Made by a program: the position numbers and the translations under genes. The notes under the pieces were generated by a model. That model was given only the letters and a program-made list of their open reading frames with translations. It ran no database searches and was not told the DNA's origin. A stretch of DNA of 64,000 bases, from positions 1 to 64,000 of the forward strand of contig CAVZKV010000004.1 in the NCBI GenBank assembly GCA_963775835.1, given 5' to 3'. Numbering within the stretch: position 1 is the stretch's first letter; each line of letters begins with the position of its first letter. Below, piece after piece: positions 9,906-21,138 of the stretch. Source of the DNA: AWTP1-13 sp963775835 (GTDB taxonomy: Bacteria; Pseudomonadota; Alphaproteobacteria; Rhizobiales; Hyphomicrobiaceae).

Positions 9906-11119
9906 TTAGCTGGAGGAGACAACCTGCAGATCCTTCGTTTTGGATAGATTCACGCCTGGCTTAGCTGCAAAGTAGCAGCGAATGCGCTCCACGATCCGTT
10001 CGGCGGCGTAGCCGTCCCCGTAGGGGTTCCTGGCAGTGGCCATTGAGCGATAGGCAGCCTCATCCTTGAGAAGCCGTGTGGCGTGTTCGACGATGGCGGG
10101 CGCGTTGGGGCCGGTCAGAAGCGCGGTGCCGGCGGCCACGCCCTCGGGGCGCTCGGTGGTGTCGCGCATCACGAGGACCGGCTTGCCCAGCGACGGCGCC
10201 TCCTCCTGCACCCCGCCTGAGTCGGTCAGAACGAGGCGGCAACGCGCCATGAGCGCCACGAAGTTGCGATAGCCCTGAGGTGGGATGAGCCGCACATTCG
10301 GCGAGATGACCCAGCAACCGGTTCGACGTGCACCAACACGTTGGGGTTGAGGTGCACCGGGTAGACGAAGAGGTGGTCCGGGAAGCGCCTGCGGCCAAGG
10401 TGGCGATGGCACGGCAGATCTGCTCGATGCCGTCGCCCGAAGTTCTCGCGGCGGTGCCCGGTGATGAGGACCATGCGGCACTTCCGCCCAGTCGGCGCCC
10501 ACCAGAACGGCCGAGTTCCTCGTCGATGCCGAGCGCGCACGGCGGCGTCGCCGGCCTGGGTGGCCACCTCGATGCGCAGGGCGTCGATGACGGTGTTGCC
10601 GGTCACCGAAATCGTCTCCTGCGGGACGGCCTCGCTCAGCAGCGCCGTCCCGGGCCGCTTCCGTCGGTGCGAAATGGAGTGCCACCAACGGCGTCGCCAG
10701 CCGGCGGTTCGCCTCCTCGGGAAAGGGCGACCAGATGTTGCCGGTGCGCAGCCCGGCCTCGACGTGGCCGATGGGGATGCGCCGATAGAAGCAGGCCAAC
10801 GCCGCCACAGCACGGTGGTGGTGTCACCCTGCACCAGCGCCATGTCCGGCTTGGCCGATCCCAGCCAGCCGTCGATGCCGTCCATGAGCCGGGCCGTCAA
10901 GCCCGCCAGAGTTTGGTTGGGACGCATCACGTCGAGATCGGCGTCGACCGCGAAGCCGAAGATCTCGGCGACCTGGCGGAACATCTCCTTGTGCTGGCCG
11001 GTGGCCACCACCGTGCAGCGGAAGTCGTTGGCATCGCGCAGCGCCGCCACCACCGGGGCCAGCTTAACCGCCTCCGGGCGGGTGCCCATGAAGACCGCGA
11101 TGTTGCGCGGCGCACTCAC
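9906..11119 (-). CDS. wecB: UDP-N-acetylglucosamine 2-epimerase (non-hydrolysing), several frame breaks
   Basis: Converts UDP-GlcNAc to UDP-ManNAc. It starts at GTG 11119, whose GTGA overlaps the WecG/TagA stop, and begins NIAVFMGTRPEAVKLAPVV, the family N-terminus. VATGQHKEMF and VQGDTTTVL follow, then GHVEAGLRTGNIWSPFPEE, then HRRENFG, LTDSGGVQEEAPSLGKPVL and MRDTTERPEGV. These lie in changing frames (at least three breaks between about 10820 and 10270), while all motifs are present and in order over about 400 codons. This fits sequence error rather than decay. Its product would feed the neighbouring WecG-like transferase. Confidence 0.85.
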
Positions 11120-11916
11120 GGCCTCACCCGCGTAGCTTCGTGTCGCCGCGTCCGCAGCCGGCCCAGACGGCGCGCGACGATCTCGCGGCCGGCAAGCCAA
11201 ATAAACTCGCTGTTGGTGGTGAGGTAGCGCTTCCAAAGCTTGCGGGGCTCCATCAGGAGCCGCCAGAACCATTCCAGCCCCAGCGACTGCACCCATCGCG
11301 GGGCCCGCTTGATGAAGCCGGCCAGCACGTCGAAGCTGCCGCCAACGCCCATGATCACGGGCACATCGAGGCGGTGGCGGTGGCGCTCGCACCAGGTCTC
11401 CTTGAAGGGCGTGGGCATGCCGACGAACAGCATATGGGCTCCGCTGCGCCGGATCTCTTCGACGATGCGACAGGTGATCGTCCGGGCTGAAATAGCCGTC
11501 GCGGAAGCCCGCGATCTCGAGGCCGGGATACTGGGCCCGACACCGCTCCACCAAGCGCCTTGACCACCTCGCGACCTGGCGCCGAGGAAATAGACGCGCA
11601 ACCGATGCTCCCCCGCGGCCGCCAGCAGGCGCGCCATCAGGTCCACGCCGGCCACGCGCTCGGGTGCCGGCTGGCCAGAGGCCCGCAGCGCCCAGACAAC
11701 CGACATGCCGTCGGCTACGGTGAGTTGACCCGCCCGGCAGGCGCGCGCCAGCTCCGGGTCGCGGCGCATCATGCACAAGATGCGAAGCATTGACCGTCAT
11801 GACGATGTGGGAGGCGCGCGGAGCCCGGCACAGCTCGAGGCAGCGGGCCACTGCGGGTCCATGCGTCACGGTGTCGAACGGGAGGCCGAGCAGTTCGGCC
11901 CTTTGCTCGCGTTCAT
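11116..11916 (-). CDS. WecG/TagA/CpsF family glycosyltransferase (GT26), frame breaks
   Basis: GT26 enzymes move ManNAc or ManNAcA from UDP onto lipid-linked GlcNAc. Visible parts are LLGLPFDTVTHGPAV at the N-terminus, VTVADGMSVVW-like LTVADGMSVVWALRASG with the catalytic-loop Asp, VYFLGAR, LFVGMPTPFKETW and IMGVGGSFDVLAGF, then RAPRWVQSLGLEWFWRL. There are at least two breaks near 11560 and 11790. The start is placed at ATG 11916, where CGATGA also fits a stop for the gene before. Its position just before wecB supports ManNAc as the donor sugar. Confidence 0.82.
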
Positions 11917-12876
11917 CGATCGCCTCCGTGCCGGCGGCTCCGTGCGCCGCGTGCCAGAGGTGCGCCCGCTCAGCGTTAACGCGGCGCGTAGCAGCTCGCT
12001 TGCCCATGCGCAGGCAGGCGTGCTGGTAGGCGCGCAGGAAGCGCCTGAACTCGAGGTTCGTCGTAGCGCGGCAGCCCCTTGAGCCAGCTCCCGAGGTAGC
12101 CCCACAGCATGGCCGACGCTGCCGATGAGCACCGGGTGAGCCGGCAGGCGATAGATGGCCACGGCCAGGTAGTAGAGCGGCGACGTGCCCATGAAGTACT
12201 GGCCGAAGCCCGGCCCGAAGCCGCCCGGTCCAGATTCCCTTCTGGCTGGCGCCCTGCGGACGCAGGTGAACGAAGCGGATGGGCTCGAGATCGACGCTCT
12301 CGGCGATCCAGCCGAGCATGCGGGCGCGGTGGCAGTCGATGCCATCCCACATGACCTGGCGCACGAAGCCGCCGATCTCCTTGAAGCAGGCGACCCGGTA
12401 GAACTTGGTCATGCCCACCGACATCTCGTCGCCGCAGACCTCCGGCACCAGTGCGCCGCTCTGCGGGTGGACGAACCATGGCTTGCCCGAGGTGGTCCCA
12501 ACGCGCGGATCGCGCTCCATCCGCTCCATCAGCAGCTCGAAGTAGCGGACGCGGCAGGTCCAGATCCATGTCCAGCTTGCAAAGGTAGTCGAAGTCCTCC
12601 AGGCGCACCGTCTCTAGTCCGGCATAGAACGCCTCGATGACGCCGGGGCCGACCTGCCGGCGACCGCGATCGGCGCGCCGCACCACGCGCAGATAGGGCA
12701 GCCGACGCGCGTACTCGTCCAGGATGGCCGCGGTATCGTCGGTCGATCCGTCGTCCACGACCACCCAGAGCGATGGCGGCACCGACTGCGCCGCCACGCT
12801 GTCGAGCGTGCGGCGGAGGTACTGGGCCTCGTCCCGGCAGGGCGAGATCAGCAGGTAGCGTCGCGAGAAAATTCAC
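11913..12876 (-). CDS. Family 2 glycosyltransferase, multiple frame breaks
   Basis: First gene of the minus-strand GT2-WecG-WecB-acyltransferase set. The GT-A signature is clear: LLISPCRDEAQYLRRTLDS, then VVVDDGSTDDT and the metal-site region YLCKLDMDLDLP. Downstream are GMTKFYRVACFKEIGGF and DGIDCHRARMLGW, typical of the second half of a GT2. The start is uncertain because GTG 12876 is in a different frame from LLISPCRDE, with the break near 12855. More breaks lie near 12550 and 12230. The end is placed at an ATGA overlap with the WecG-like gene. Confidence 0.78.
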
Positions 12877-13015
12877 GTGGAGAGGCCCATTTGGAAAGAT
12901 CCCCCGAGAAGCCTTATCCGCCTACCCATCGCCTTGTCGACTCTGGGGCAATCAGGTGTCCGCTAAGGCGCCAACGTGGCCACGATGCGACCCCTGTTGA
13001 TCCACATCGCCACCC

Positions 13016-15016
13016 GTGCCCCAATGTCGCGGGAGAGGGACTGCCACGGTCCAGGCCGCCGTCTCCTGCGACGAACCCTTCGCGGTTGCGGATACTCAAT
13101 CCCATGGAGCCACTACGGACCCCTCGCCGTGCGCCCTTGCGCCATCCAGTGCCACGACGGTCGTCGCAGGTCTGGTCGATCCTGCGGACTGGGGTCGCAC
13201 GACCGCGGCCAGCGCGCCACCCGGCAATCGCCGGAGCATTCCTGCCGGCCGACCGGGCCACGACCTGGAACCCGGGAATGATGGGCGCGGGCGGCATCCC
13301 GGCCGGTCCACCGTTTGCTCCACGCTCACGCCCCGCGGGACAGTCACGGGATGACACGGCCCAGATCCAGGCCGCGATCAATGCCTGCCCCATTGGCCAG
13401 GTGGTGCAGCTCAGGGCCGGCACCTTCCTCATCAACGACGGCAACTTCCTGCTTATCAACAAAGGGCATAACTTTGCGCGGCGCCGGACCGGGCCAGACA
13501 ACACTGGCGAAGACCGACGGTGCGAAGCCATTCCAGGAGGCCGTCAGCGCCAATCCTTCGCCGCTGATCATCGTCGGCCCATCACGATATTCTAGCACGC
13601 CGTGACAGCAGCGGCGTGGTCGGCTCCACCAACCTGACCGCCGATGCCGTCGCTGGCGCGTACGTGGTGACGGTGGCGAGCGCGGCCGGGTTCTCGCCAG
13701 GTCAGATCGTTTTGCTGGACGAGGCCTCCGGCGCCAACTGGCAGACGGATCCGCAAGGGCGTGGAGAGGTTTGGGCCTCTCCTGACTGGCGCGTGGTCTG
13801 GCGGAAGCACAATCCTATCGTCCCCTACGTCGACGATTTCGCCGCCGATGCGTTTCCGACGACGCCCGGCACCGCCGGGGGCTGGTTCTCGCGGCTCGAC
13901 CGACCCACCGCCGAGGTCAAAGAGATCGCCTCCGTTTCCGGGACGACCATCACATTCACCACACCCATCCACATCTCCTACCGCTGGAGTCACGCCGCCC
14001 AGCTTTCCCGCTATGAGCAAGCCCACGTCAAGAACGCCGGGGTCGAGGATCTGACGCTGATCGGCGGCGACAATGGCAACCTCCGCTTCCAATGGGCGGC
14101 CCTGTCTTGGGCTCGGAACGTCGAAAGCACCGCATGGCACGGCGAAGGCTTCGCCATCGACAGGTCCTTTCGCATCGAGCTCCGGGAGTTTTACGTACAT
14201 GATGCCGCCTGGGCCCAGCCTGGTGGAGGTGGCTACGCCATCAGCCTCTCGGCTGGAACGGCAGAAGCACTCATCGAAAATGGCATCTCGGTCAGGGCCA
14301 ACAAAATCATGGTGGCGCGCTCTGCAGGGGCGGGCTCGGTGGTTGGCTACAACTACATGGATATGGGCTACATCAACACCAATGGTGCCTGGATCGAGGC
14401 TGGGCTCAATGCCAGCCACATGGTGGGTCCCCACCATGTCCTGTTTGAGGGCAACTACGGCCACAACGCCGAAAGCGACCACACCCACGGCAACAGCATC
14501 TATCACACGTTTTTCCGCAATCACCTGCGCGGGATCCGGGCGCCGTTCGACAATCAAGCCGGCGGAAGGATCGATGATGCCACGCAATCGGGTAACGGGC
14601 CCAAGCACTGCGCTGGCTTGATGGCCTACTCCTATTGGATGTCCTTCATTGGCAACGTGCTCGGCGCCTCGGGGCAGATGGGCGGATGGGTCTACGAAAC
14701 CTCCTTTGCCGACGGCAGGCCGGGGATCTGGATGCTGGGGTGGGATGGTGTAAAGCCCTATCCGACGGACGCCCGGGTGTCCGCCACCACGATTCGCCAC
14801 GGCAACTTCGACTACGTCACCAACACCGTGAAATGGGATCCGGCCATCCCCAACCACACGCTCCCGAATTCGCTTTACTTGACCCAGAAACCCGCTTTTT
14901 TCGACGCCGGGAGCGGCTATACCTGGCCATGGGTGGACCCGGTGGGAGCAACCAAGCTCTACACGCTGCCGGCCAAGGCACGCTATGACGCCGGGTCGCC
15001 GTTCACGCAGCCCTGA
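13016..15016 (+). CDS. Secreted right-handed beta-helix (pectate-lyase-like) protein, frame breaks in the N-terminal part
   Basis: The N-terminal region reads DDTAQIQAAINACPIGQVVQ and then TLRGAGPGQTTL, the standard first coils of pectate-lyase-like beta-helix proteins, in changing frames up to about 13615. From 13616 one frame of over 460 residues runs to 15016 with Asn- and Gly-rich coil sequence (ENGISVRANKIM, FEGNYGHNAESDHTHGNS). The start is uncertain: no clean signal peptide can be read in one frame upstream, and 13016 is only a candidate. No catalytic motif could be assigned with confidence. In a polysaccharide locus this type of protein may cut, epimerise or bind the polymer. The long minus-strand frame opposite it is a shadow. 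Confidence 0.7.
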
Positions 15017-15103
15017 GCTTCGCAGCGCTGCACTGGCACAGCGTGTTGTGCAAGACGGACGTCACGGGCACATTGAGGCGCGCCTTGGCTCCTCCAGCCA
15101 CAA

Positions 15104-16524
15104 TCACACGCGCAGCGTCTTGTCGAGGGCTGCGTTTTCCAACGGCCTGTCGGGTCGCATCACCCGGTCGCTAAATACTGGTCTGGCTCCTTGCCATCGT
15201 GGATCAAAAGAAAATCGGTGCTTATGGAGCGAGCGACCGCCGCGATGAATAGGCTGCCAGTAGCGACCAATTTCCGCGGCGAGAATCAAGAACACCACCC
15301 ACAACATCTCGAAACCACGCATCCACACGCTTTCGAGGCCGTTGGTGATCATAATGTAAAAAGCAAGCGATAGCAGCAACCACGCCCGACGCGGCTCGCG
15401 GTCTGCCACCCGCCCGATGCCGTGGAGGGTCGCGAGGATAAAGACTGTGAGCAAAGCAAGTCCAACATACCCCATCTCCAGCGTCGTATCCAAATAGCCG
15501 TTGTGGGCGTTCGGCATCCCTTTTACCCAACCTGGAGCAGTGGTGCTGGGTCCTCCAGGTCCTACAAGCCAAAAGGATTGATATCCCCATCCGAGCAGGG
15601 GCATTTGATCGATCTTTTTCTGCGCGAAATCCCAAATAATAGTGCGGCCAGTAAAAGTCGAATCGCTATATATTGCATAAGATACCCTATTTATACTGAA
15701 TCCCATCACAGTCGACACCGCGAGATAGGATCCAATTATAACAATCGGAATGATTGCCGGCGAAATGCGCGCTAGCCTTTTCGGGTTATCAGTGTGAGGC
15801 CGGCCATGAACGGTGCGAGCAGCACAAGAGCCAATGCTGTTTTGGAATTACTGAGCAAGAGCAGTGGAGCGGCGATGAACGCGGCAATAATACCCATTAC
15901 TCGTCGGCGACCGCGATATAATACTTCGTGCAACGACAACAAAAGCGCTACCGCCGCAAACTCGCCCAAATAATTCTTTCCCGAAAAATATCCCGTGTAA
16001 CCCCAGGTTGCGTACTTGAAGTCAAGCGGGGGCCTGCCGAACACAAAAAAAACATTCAAGATCGAAGCAAATGCAAAGCACAGAAACAGCCCACGCATCA
16101 TGTCCTTTGTTCGCGTCGCCAGCATGGCAGGAAGAATAATGGATGTAACAATCATTACCTGCTGTGCAAACCGAATGAACGATAGTTCCGGTGAGAAAGC
16201 CCATGAGACGCTTGCGCCCGCGAAAGCAAGATACGCAAGGAGACAGAAGATGTGTGGAGGCCAAGCAAGTCGCCCAAGGAGAGCGCGATTTCTCACAACT
16301 AAAATGACAGAAATCGCAGCCATTATAGGCCAGAAAATTTTGTGCTCTGGTCGGCTCTCCATTAAGCATTTGGCGTCCGTGAAGCCGCACGTTGAAAGGA
16401 TCAATGGCGACACAATCGAGGCGTAAATACATGCCAAAAGCGGGACTGCTAAGTATTTGCCAGTCGTTGCTTTCGATGGCCTAGCCCGGCCCGTTTCGAG
16501 GGACTGCGTCAAAGTTTTGGGCAT
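15104..16524 (-). CDS. O-antigen ligase/polymerase (Wzy_C family) membrane protein, one frame break
   Basis: About 470 residues with ten or so hydrophobic segments. The Wzy_C signature appears in GYFSGKNYLGEFAAVALLL and, after the large periplasmic loop, in LLGWGYQSFWLVG and AHNGYLDTTLEMGYVGLALL, where the conserved His sits in NAHNGYLD. The frame breaks once at about 15770: restoring one base in the run AAAAGG joins the two halves without a stop. It polymerises or ligates lipid-linked repeat units on the periplasmic face. By eye it is more AT-rich than the genes before it, which may mean separate acquisition. Confidence 0.87.
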
Positions 16525-16812
16525 TCTGGCACTTTATTTGCGTTCGCTTCGCGTGTCCACCAGCCCTAAAACTGACAGGTCTCTGAAATTCGCTTCTGTT
16601 GAGCAAAAATGCCCCGGCAAGAGTGGGCGGTTGGCTTTGTGCTGCGCGTCGTGGCGAGGAAGACGGCCCCCTTGGGGGTGGCAGCACCGAGCGGCTTCGA
16701 TTTGGTCCTGATTGCGCAGGGCTCCGTTATTTGATCAGGGTGGCGAGAACCGCCCTGCAGCATCACTCGAGAGTAGATGATCTTGGGCCCGGCAAACGGG
16801 TCCTCGGTTCGC

Positions 16813-17874
16813 TCACGCTTCTGCCGGCTGAGAGCGGCCCGCTACCGAGCTGCGGAGACCTGTGTCAATTACACCTTCTGTCAGCAGCTTATTGATGTGG
16901 GCAATGCGTTGATAACGTGGCCCTTCGAACTCCTCGAGTTTAAGGCCGCTCGCGGTGTAGGTGGCATAGAGCTGCTCGGCACCCCTACGTGCATCCCACT
17001 GCGGCTCAAAGGCGGGGAGTACACGACGGATCTTTTCGCAGCTTACCCTATAATTGCGAGCGTCCGGACCAGCCCCTTGCGCAAACTCGATGTCACACCC
17101 GGGGACGACGCTCGCAACAATTTCTGCAAGATCGCGGATGCGATAGTTGTGAGCCGTCTGGCCGACATTGAAGGCCTGGTTGTTGACGGCCTCCAACGGC
17201 GCCTCGAGCGCTGCAAGGAAGGCACGGGAGATGTCCTCGATGTGCACGATGGGTCGCCACGGGGTGCCATCCGATTTCAGGTGAATGCGACCTGTGGTGA
17301 CGGCCCAGGCGACGAGATTGTTGAGGACGATATCAAAGCGCATGCGCGGCGAGACACCATAGGCTGTCGCGGGCCGTAGATACGTGGGCGCGAATGTCTT
17401 GTCGGCAAGCTCCGCGAGCTCGATCTCGGCCTTAACCTTGGCGGCCCCGTACGGCGTAACGGGCGCCAACGGCGCAGTCTCGTCAAGCACATCGTCTCCC
17501 GATCCAGCGCCATAGTTGCTACAGGAGGAAGCAAACAGAAAGCGCGACACGCCAGCCTTCTTGGCAAGGGCAGCTGTGCGCAACACCGCTTCGTGATTGA
17601 TCTCGTAGGTGATGCGCGGGTTGAGGTTGCCGAGCGGGTCGTTGGAGAGAGCCGCCAAGTGGACGATGGCGTTGAAACCTTCGAGGTCGCGGGCGTCAAT
17701 GTCGCGGGTGTCCTTCTCGAGCATCGGCACCTCAGTGATTTCGCCGCCGGCCCCAAATGTACAGCGCCGATACAAATCGCTATCGTAGCCCACAACTTCG
17801 TGACCCGCCGCGAGCAGCATGGGAGTCATCACCGCACCAATATATCCTTTGTGCCCCGTCACAAGCACGCGCAT
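16813..17874 (-). CDS. NAD-dependent epimerase/dehydratase (extended SDR), nucleotide-sugar type
   Basis: About 353 residues, intact. Starts at ATG 17874 with GAGGAG nine bases upstream; a TTG at 17880 is in frame but too near the RBS. Contains the Rossmann motif GHKGYIG, SSCSNYG and the Tyr-Lys pair in YGAAK, then PWRPIVHIEDISRAF and FNVGQT, which are typical of GDP/CDP/dTDP-sugar enzymes. It lies upstream of the LmbE and cytidylyltransferase genes on the same strand but about 430 bases away from the former. Probably acts on the CDP-sugar made there. Confidence 0.87.
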   Translation of the reverse strand: MRVLVTGHKGYIGAVMTPMLLAAGHEVVGYDSDLYRRCTFGAGGEITEVPMLEKDTRDIDARDLEGFNAIVHLAALSNDPLGNLNPRITYEINHEAVLRTAALAKKAGVSRFLFASSCSNYGAGSGDDVLDETAPLAPVTPYGAAKVKAEIELAELADKTFAPTYLRPATAYGVSPRMRFDIVLNNLVAWAVTTGRIHLKSDGTPWRPIVHIEDISRAFLAALEAPLEAVNNQAFNVGQTAHNYRIRDLAEIVASVVPGCDIEFAQGAGPDARNYRVSCEKIRRVLPAFEPQWDARRGAEQLYATYTASGLKLEEFEGPRYQRIAHINKLLTEGVIDTGLRSSVAGRSQPAEA

Positions 17875-18307
17875 GCCCAATCTCCTCGAAAACTGAACGT
17901 ATGATCCCGCCGGGTGCCCTTGAACGACCTGACAGCTGCACCCTTTTGCTCAGTATTGTCCGCGGTATAGCTTGTGCCATTCAATACCGCAATGACCGTA
18001 ACAAATAGCTCTACCAATGGGTGCCCGCAATGCGGCTATCGCCGTTACCTGCGAACTTTGCTCTGCCATCGATCCAAACATCAATCGCGGTCCGATCCGG
18101 AGCACGGCTGCTGGAGGCCTGCGCCCGAAGGGGCCGAGACCCCCAAGCCAAAAGACGGCTGCACCCGCCCACCGCTTCAAGGAGTTCGCTTGAGGGATTT
18201 CACGCGGGAGAGGAGGCACCTCTCCCGCGCGATCGAAGTCGCGTTGGTGAATTTTGCCGGGTAACTAGCGGATAGATGTTCGACAGCACTGGCGTTCGTG
18301 GCACAAT
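17875..18307. other. Intergenic region upstream of the SDR gene
   Basis: About 430 bases with no supported gene. It holds the minus-strand promoter and RBS of the SDR at 16813-17874, and the end of the LmbE gene lies on its other side. Confidence 0.4.
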
Positions 18308-18960
18308 CTAAGCAAGCACCAATTTCCGCGCAAAAAACGCCTCCGCGTAGTATTCCGGAGCGCGACACTCCATGCCGCGCAGCCTGGCCAACCCACGAAA
18401 CGTTTCCTCGTCGAACCAATGCTTGGACCGTTGGGTCCCAAAATGCGTCATAAGCAGGCTGGTCTTCCGCTCCAGGATTCTCGACGATAGCGGCACGTAC
18501 AGGTTCGGTTGACCCACATCACCGTCCCATTTGGGAATCTCGTATTCGAGGATCAAGTGATCACGGAATGTGTTCCAAGTATGCCGGCAGACCTCACGAT
18601 GATCTTGGTGCGCATCATCGCGGCGATGCGTGAGAATGAGGTCGGGATCTAACCGCGTCTTGAGGCGCTCGAACCACCCTTTGATCTCCTCGCCTTGGGA
18701 CGGAAAAAAGCCATCTTTGAACTGCATCACCTCGACGCGTGAGCTCGCCGTAGCGCCCAGGAAGTCATGGGCAGACTTCCGCGCTTCTTCTTCTCGAGGG
18801 CCGACTCCACTCAGCACGCACCAGGACACATCAAGCGGTGGCCTTGCGCGATCCACGCAAGCAGCGTCCCGCCAGCGCCAATCTCGATATCATCGGAATG
18901 AGCCCCGAGGCACAGAATGGTCTGTCGATCCCCGGTGTGGCCAAGACCCAGCGACTTCAT
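18308..18960 (-). CDS. LmbE/PIG-L family N-deacetylase, one frame break
   Basis: Zn-dependent deacetylase of N-acetyl sugars. The N-terminus reads MKSLGLGHTG and then LCLGAHSDDIEIGAGGT, which holds the metal-binding HSDD motif. The second His motif is in HRRDDAHQDHREV. The frame breaks once near 18845: one extra base in CACCGCTTGATG rejoins HRL to DVSWCVLSGVG. ATG 18960 overlaps the stop of the upstream cytidylyltransferase (TCATGA), so the two are translationally coupled. Suggests the pathway includes a free amino sugar. Confidence 0.85.
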
Positions 18961-19753
18961 GACGTGAGCCTCGCCGCCGCTTGCGCGCCTACTCGCCAGG
19001 GCATAGTCCCCTTCTCAACCATGTCTTCCAAGAATTGCTTATCCCTCAGCGTATCCATCGCCCGCCAAAAGCCCTCGTACTTGTAGGCAAAGAGCTCACC
19101 CGCCTCGATCATGCGGTTGAACGGTTCCATCACCAGTTCCTCGCCCTCACGAATGAAATCGAAGATCTTGTTGTGAAAAACGAAATATCCGCCGTTGATC
19201 CATATTTCCGCCTCTTTGCTCGATCGCAGCCGGCTTACGGCACCATCATTATTGAACTCTGCTAGATGAAAGTTGAATGGTGGACGAACTGCAATGAAGC
19301 CCCCCGGTTTTGCCACTTTTCTTCAAGCATCAATCATATCCGGCAGCGGCGCGTCGGTGAGCCCGTCACTATAGTTGGCAAGAAAGAATTCTTCATTCTT
19401 AAGCAAATGCCTGACCGCCAAAAGTCGCTCGCCAATGTTGCGCCAAATCCCCGTATCCACGAGCGTTATTCGCCAATCCGGTGGATTGGCGCCGAGCACT
19501 TCCACATTCTTGCCGAAATCGGAGATGACGAAATCGCCATGCGTTGATGGCTTGAAATTAAGGAAATAGTCTTTGATCACACTGGCCTTGTAGCCAAGAC
19601 AGAGGATAAAATCGCGGTGCCCGTGCTGGCTATAATACTGCATAATGTGCAAGAGCATCGGATGCGGGCCGACAGGGATCATCGGCTTGGGAATGCTTTC
19701 AGAGTAGTCACGAATTCGCGTTCCAGTCCGCCGCAGAAAAGTACAACTTTCAT
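18957..19753 (-). CDS. rfbF: Glucose-1-phosphate cytidylyltransferase, two frame breaks
   Basis: Makes CDP-glucose from CTP and glucose-1-phosphate. Starts at ATG 19753 as MKVVLFCGGL and continues, after one missing base, as TRIRDYSESIPKPMIPVGP, the nucleotidyltransferase signature. YYSQHGHRDFILCLGYK, GDFVISDFG and WINGGYFVF follow. A second break near 19320 disappears when GCTTGAAG is read as GCTTTGAAG (DALKKSGKTGGFIAV). Both breaks are single-base losses in runs of G or T, so the gene is probably intact in the cell. Coupled to the LmbE gene. Confidence 0.9.
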
Positions 19754-20510
19754 GTAGCTAGCACTCGCTTTGAGATCTTCGACAGCTCGTGACGAATAGA
19801 CCGCACCTAACGCAGGGGCAGCAGCCTAGCCTAAAGTTCCGCAACACGCACGGCTCCAGACCGTCCTCCGGCCAACTGGCGTGATTCTTAGTTCGATGAT
19901 CAGTGAGGATGCCATTCTTCGCCGGCAATATCTTGTGCGCAGACAAATTCTTGCCACGCCTGCAAGCCCTGCCGACAGCAGATCACTTTTCTAGGTAACG
20001 CCGATAGGCGCTGTTGCCAAGAGCGCTTTGTCGCCGCCTCGGCGCCTCGGCATGCTGCGATCCCGTGCAATCGTCGACACCCGATCCGGCCCCATGGGAT
20101 TGCGGCGAACGAGCCAATTGGCTGGTTAGCGAGCCGTCTGCGCTTGCCCGGCCAAGGACACAGCGAAGGCAACATCCAGTTCCACCTGGTCTAGTTGTTA
20201 TCATGGCTGCTGGTCGACAGGGTACGCCCACGCTCAGCGGGCAAGCGCCGCGGATCGTCGCCCCCCGAGGCGCGGCCCGACCCGCAGTTTTAGGTATACC
20301 TGGCAATCGACGGCCTGGGAATGCTAGACAAAACATCAACTTATGCCCGAAAATTAACCCAATATGACCCGTAAACGTCGCAGCTCAAGCGCCGCGTTGG
20401 CGGTTGATTGGGGCGCTGTGTCGTGGTTCATTGTTATCGTGCAAGCCATGAATTGGATCTTACGCCTTGTCATCGGCGGTGGAGATCGAAATAGCCACGC
20501 GGGGGTGGGG
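19754..20510. promoter_or_regulatory. Divergent intergenic region between rfbF and rfbC genes
   Basis: About 760 bases between the minus-strand rfbF start and the plus-strand GTG at 20511. No supported gene; it must carry promoters for both directions. A frame open from 20364 is the 5' extension of rfbC and is not thought to be translated. Confidence 0.45.
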
Positions 20511-21077
20511 GTGATTTTTACAGAGACCAAGCTTAAGGGTGCCTTCATCATCGACTTGGAACGAAAGGAGGACCCGCGGGGCTTTTTTGCTCGAGCTTTC
20601 TGCCAGGAAGAGTTCAGGGCACACGGGCTCAAGCCGCTGATTGCTCAAGCCAACATGGCGTACAATCGGAAAAAAGGTACCATCCGTGGCATGCACTTCC
20701 AATATCCGCCTGCGGCCGAGACCAAGCTCGTCAGGTGCACGCGTGGCGGCATCCTTGACATCATCGTCGACTTGCGCCCCGAAAGTTCCACTTACCTCCA
20801 CCATGTCACCGTGGAGCTAAACGAGGAAAATCAGAGGGCGCTCTATGTTCCGGGGCGTTTTGCCCACGGCTATCAAGCTCTGCGCGATGACACCGACACG
20901 AGCTATCAAGTCGGCGAGTTCTATGCGCCAAGTGCTGAAGGCGGGCTCATGTACAATGAACCGCGCCTCGGCCTCCACTGGCCATTGCCAGTAACGGTTG
21001 TATCGGACAAGGAATCGAAGTTCCCGCCACTCGATCAGATCGAAGCCGAGCTCAAGCGTCGGATGGGTAAAGATTGA
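20511..21077 (+). CDS. rfbC: dTDP-4-dehydrorhamnose 3,5-epimerase family protein (RfbC-like)
   Basis: About 188 residues from GTG 20511, which follows a G-rich RBS; this start gives the family's usual length and N-terminus (VIFTETKLKGAFIIDLER). Motifs: DPRGFFARAFCQEEF, GTIRGMHFQ with the catalytic His, TRGGILDIIVDLR, and PGRFAHGYQAL with the second His. The genuine dTDP-rhamnose set (RmlA, RmlB, RmlD) is not in the window, while a CDP-glucose synthase is. The enzyme therefore may act on a CDP- or other NDP-4-keto sugar. Next gene starts 61 bases on. Confidence 0.88.
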   Translation: MIFTETKLKGAFIIDLERKEDPRGFFARAFCQEEFRAHGLKPLIAQANMAYNRKKGTIRGMHFQYPPAAETKLVRCTRGGILDIIVDLRPESSTYLHHVTVELNEENQRALYVPGRFAHGYQALRDDTDTSYQVGEFYAPSAEGGLMYNEPRLGLHWPLPVTVVSDKESKFPPLDQIEAELKRRMGKD

Positions 21078-21138
21078 GCGAACTGGTCCGGTCACGATTG
21101 TAGATGACGTCAATCTTCTGAACCATGGGAAATTGCAC

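Noticed and set aside
10226..12529. A single 767-codon minus frame looking like a GT2-WecG-WecB fusion
   Set aside because: It strings together parts of three genes only because frame breaks shift each into the same frame. Motifs of each enzyme are also found in the neighbouring frames, with normal overlapping starts and stops.
13592..14857. Long open frame of 421 codons on the minus strand opposite the beta-helix gene
   Set aside because: It is the high-GC shadow of the plus-strand gene, whose product has clear beta-helix sequence; the minus product is a low-complexity mix without motifs.
18957..19753. Programmed frameshifting in rfbF
   Set aside because: There is no slippery sequence with a downstream structure; both breaks are repaired by one base in a run of G or T, like many other genes here.
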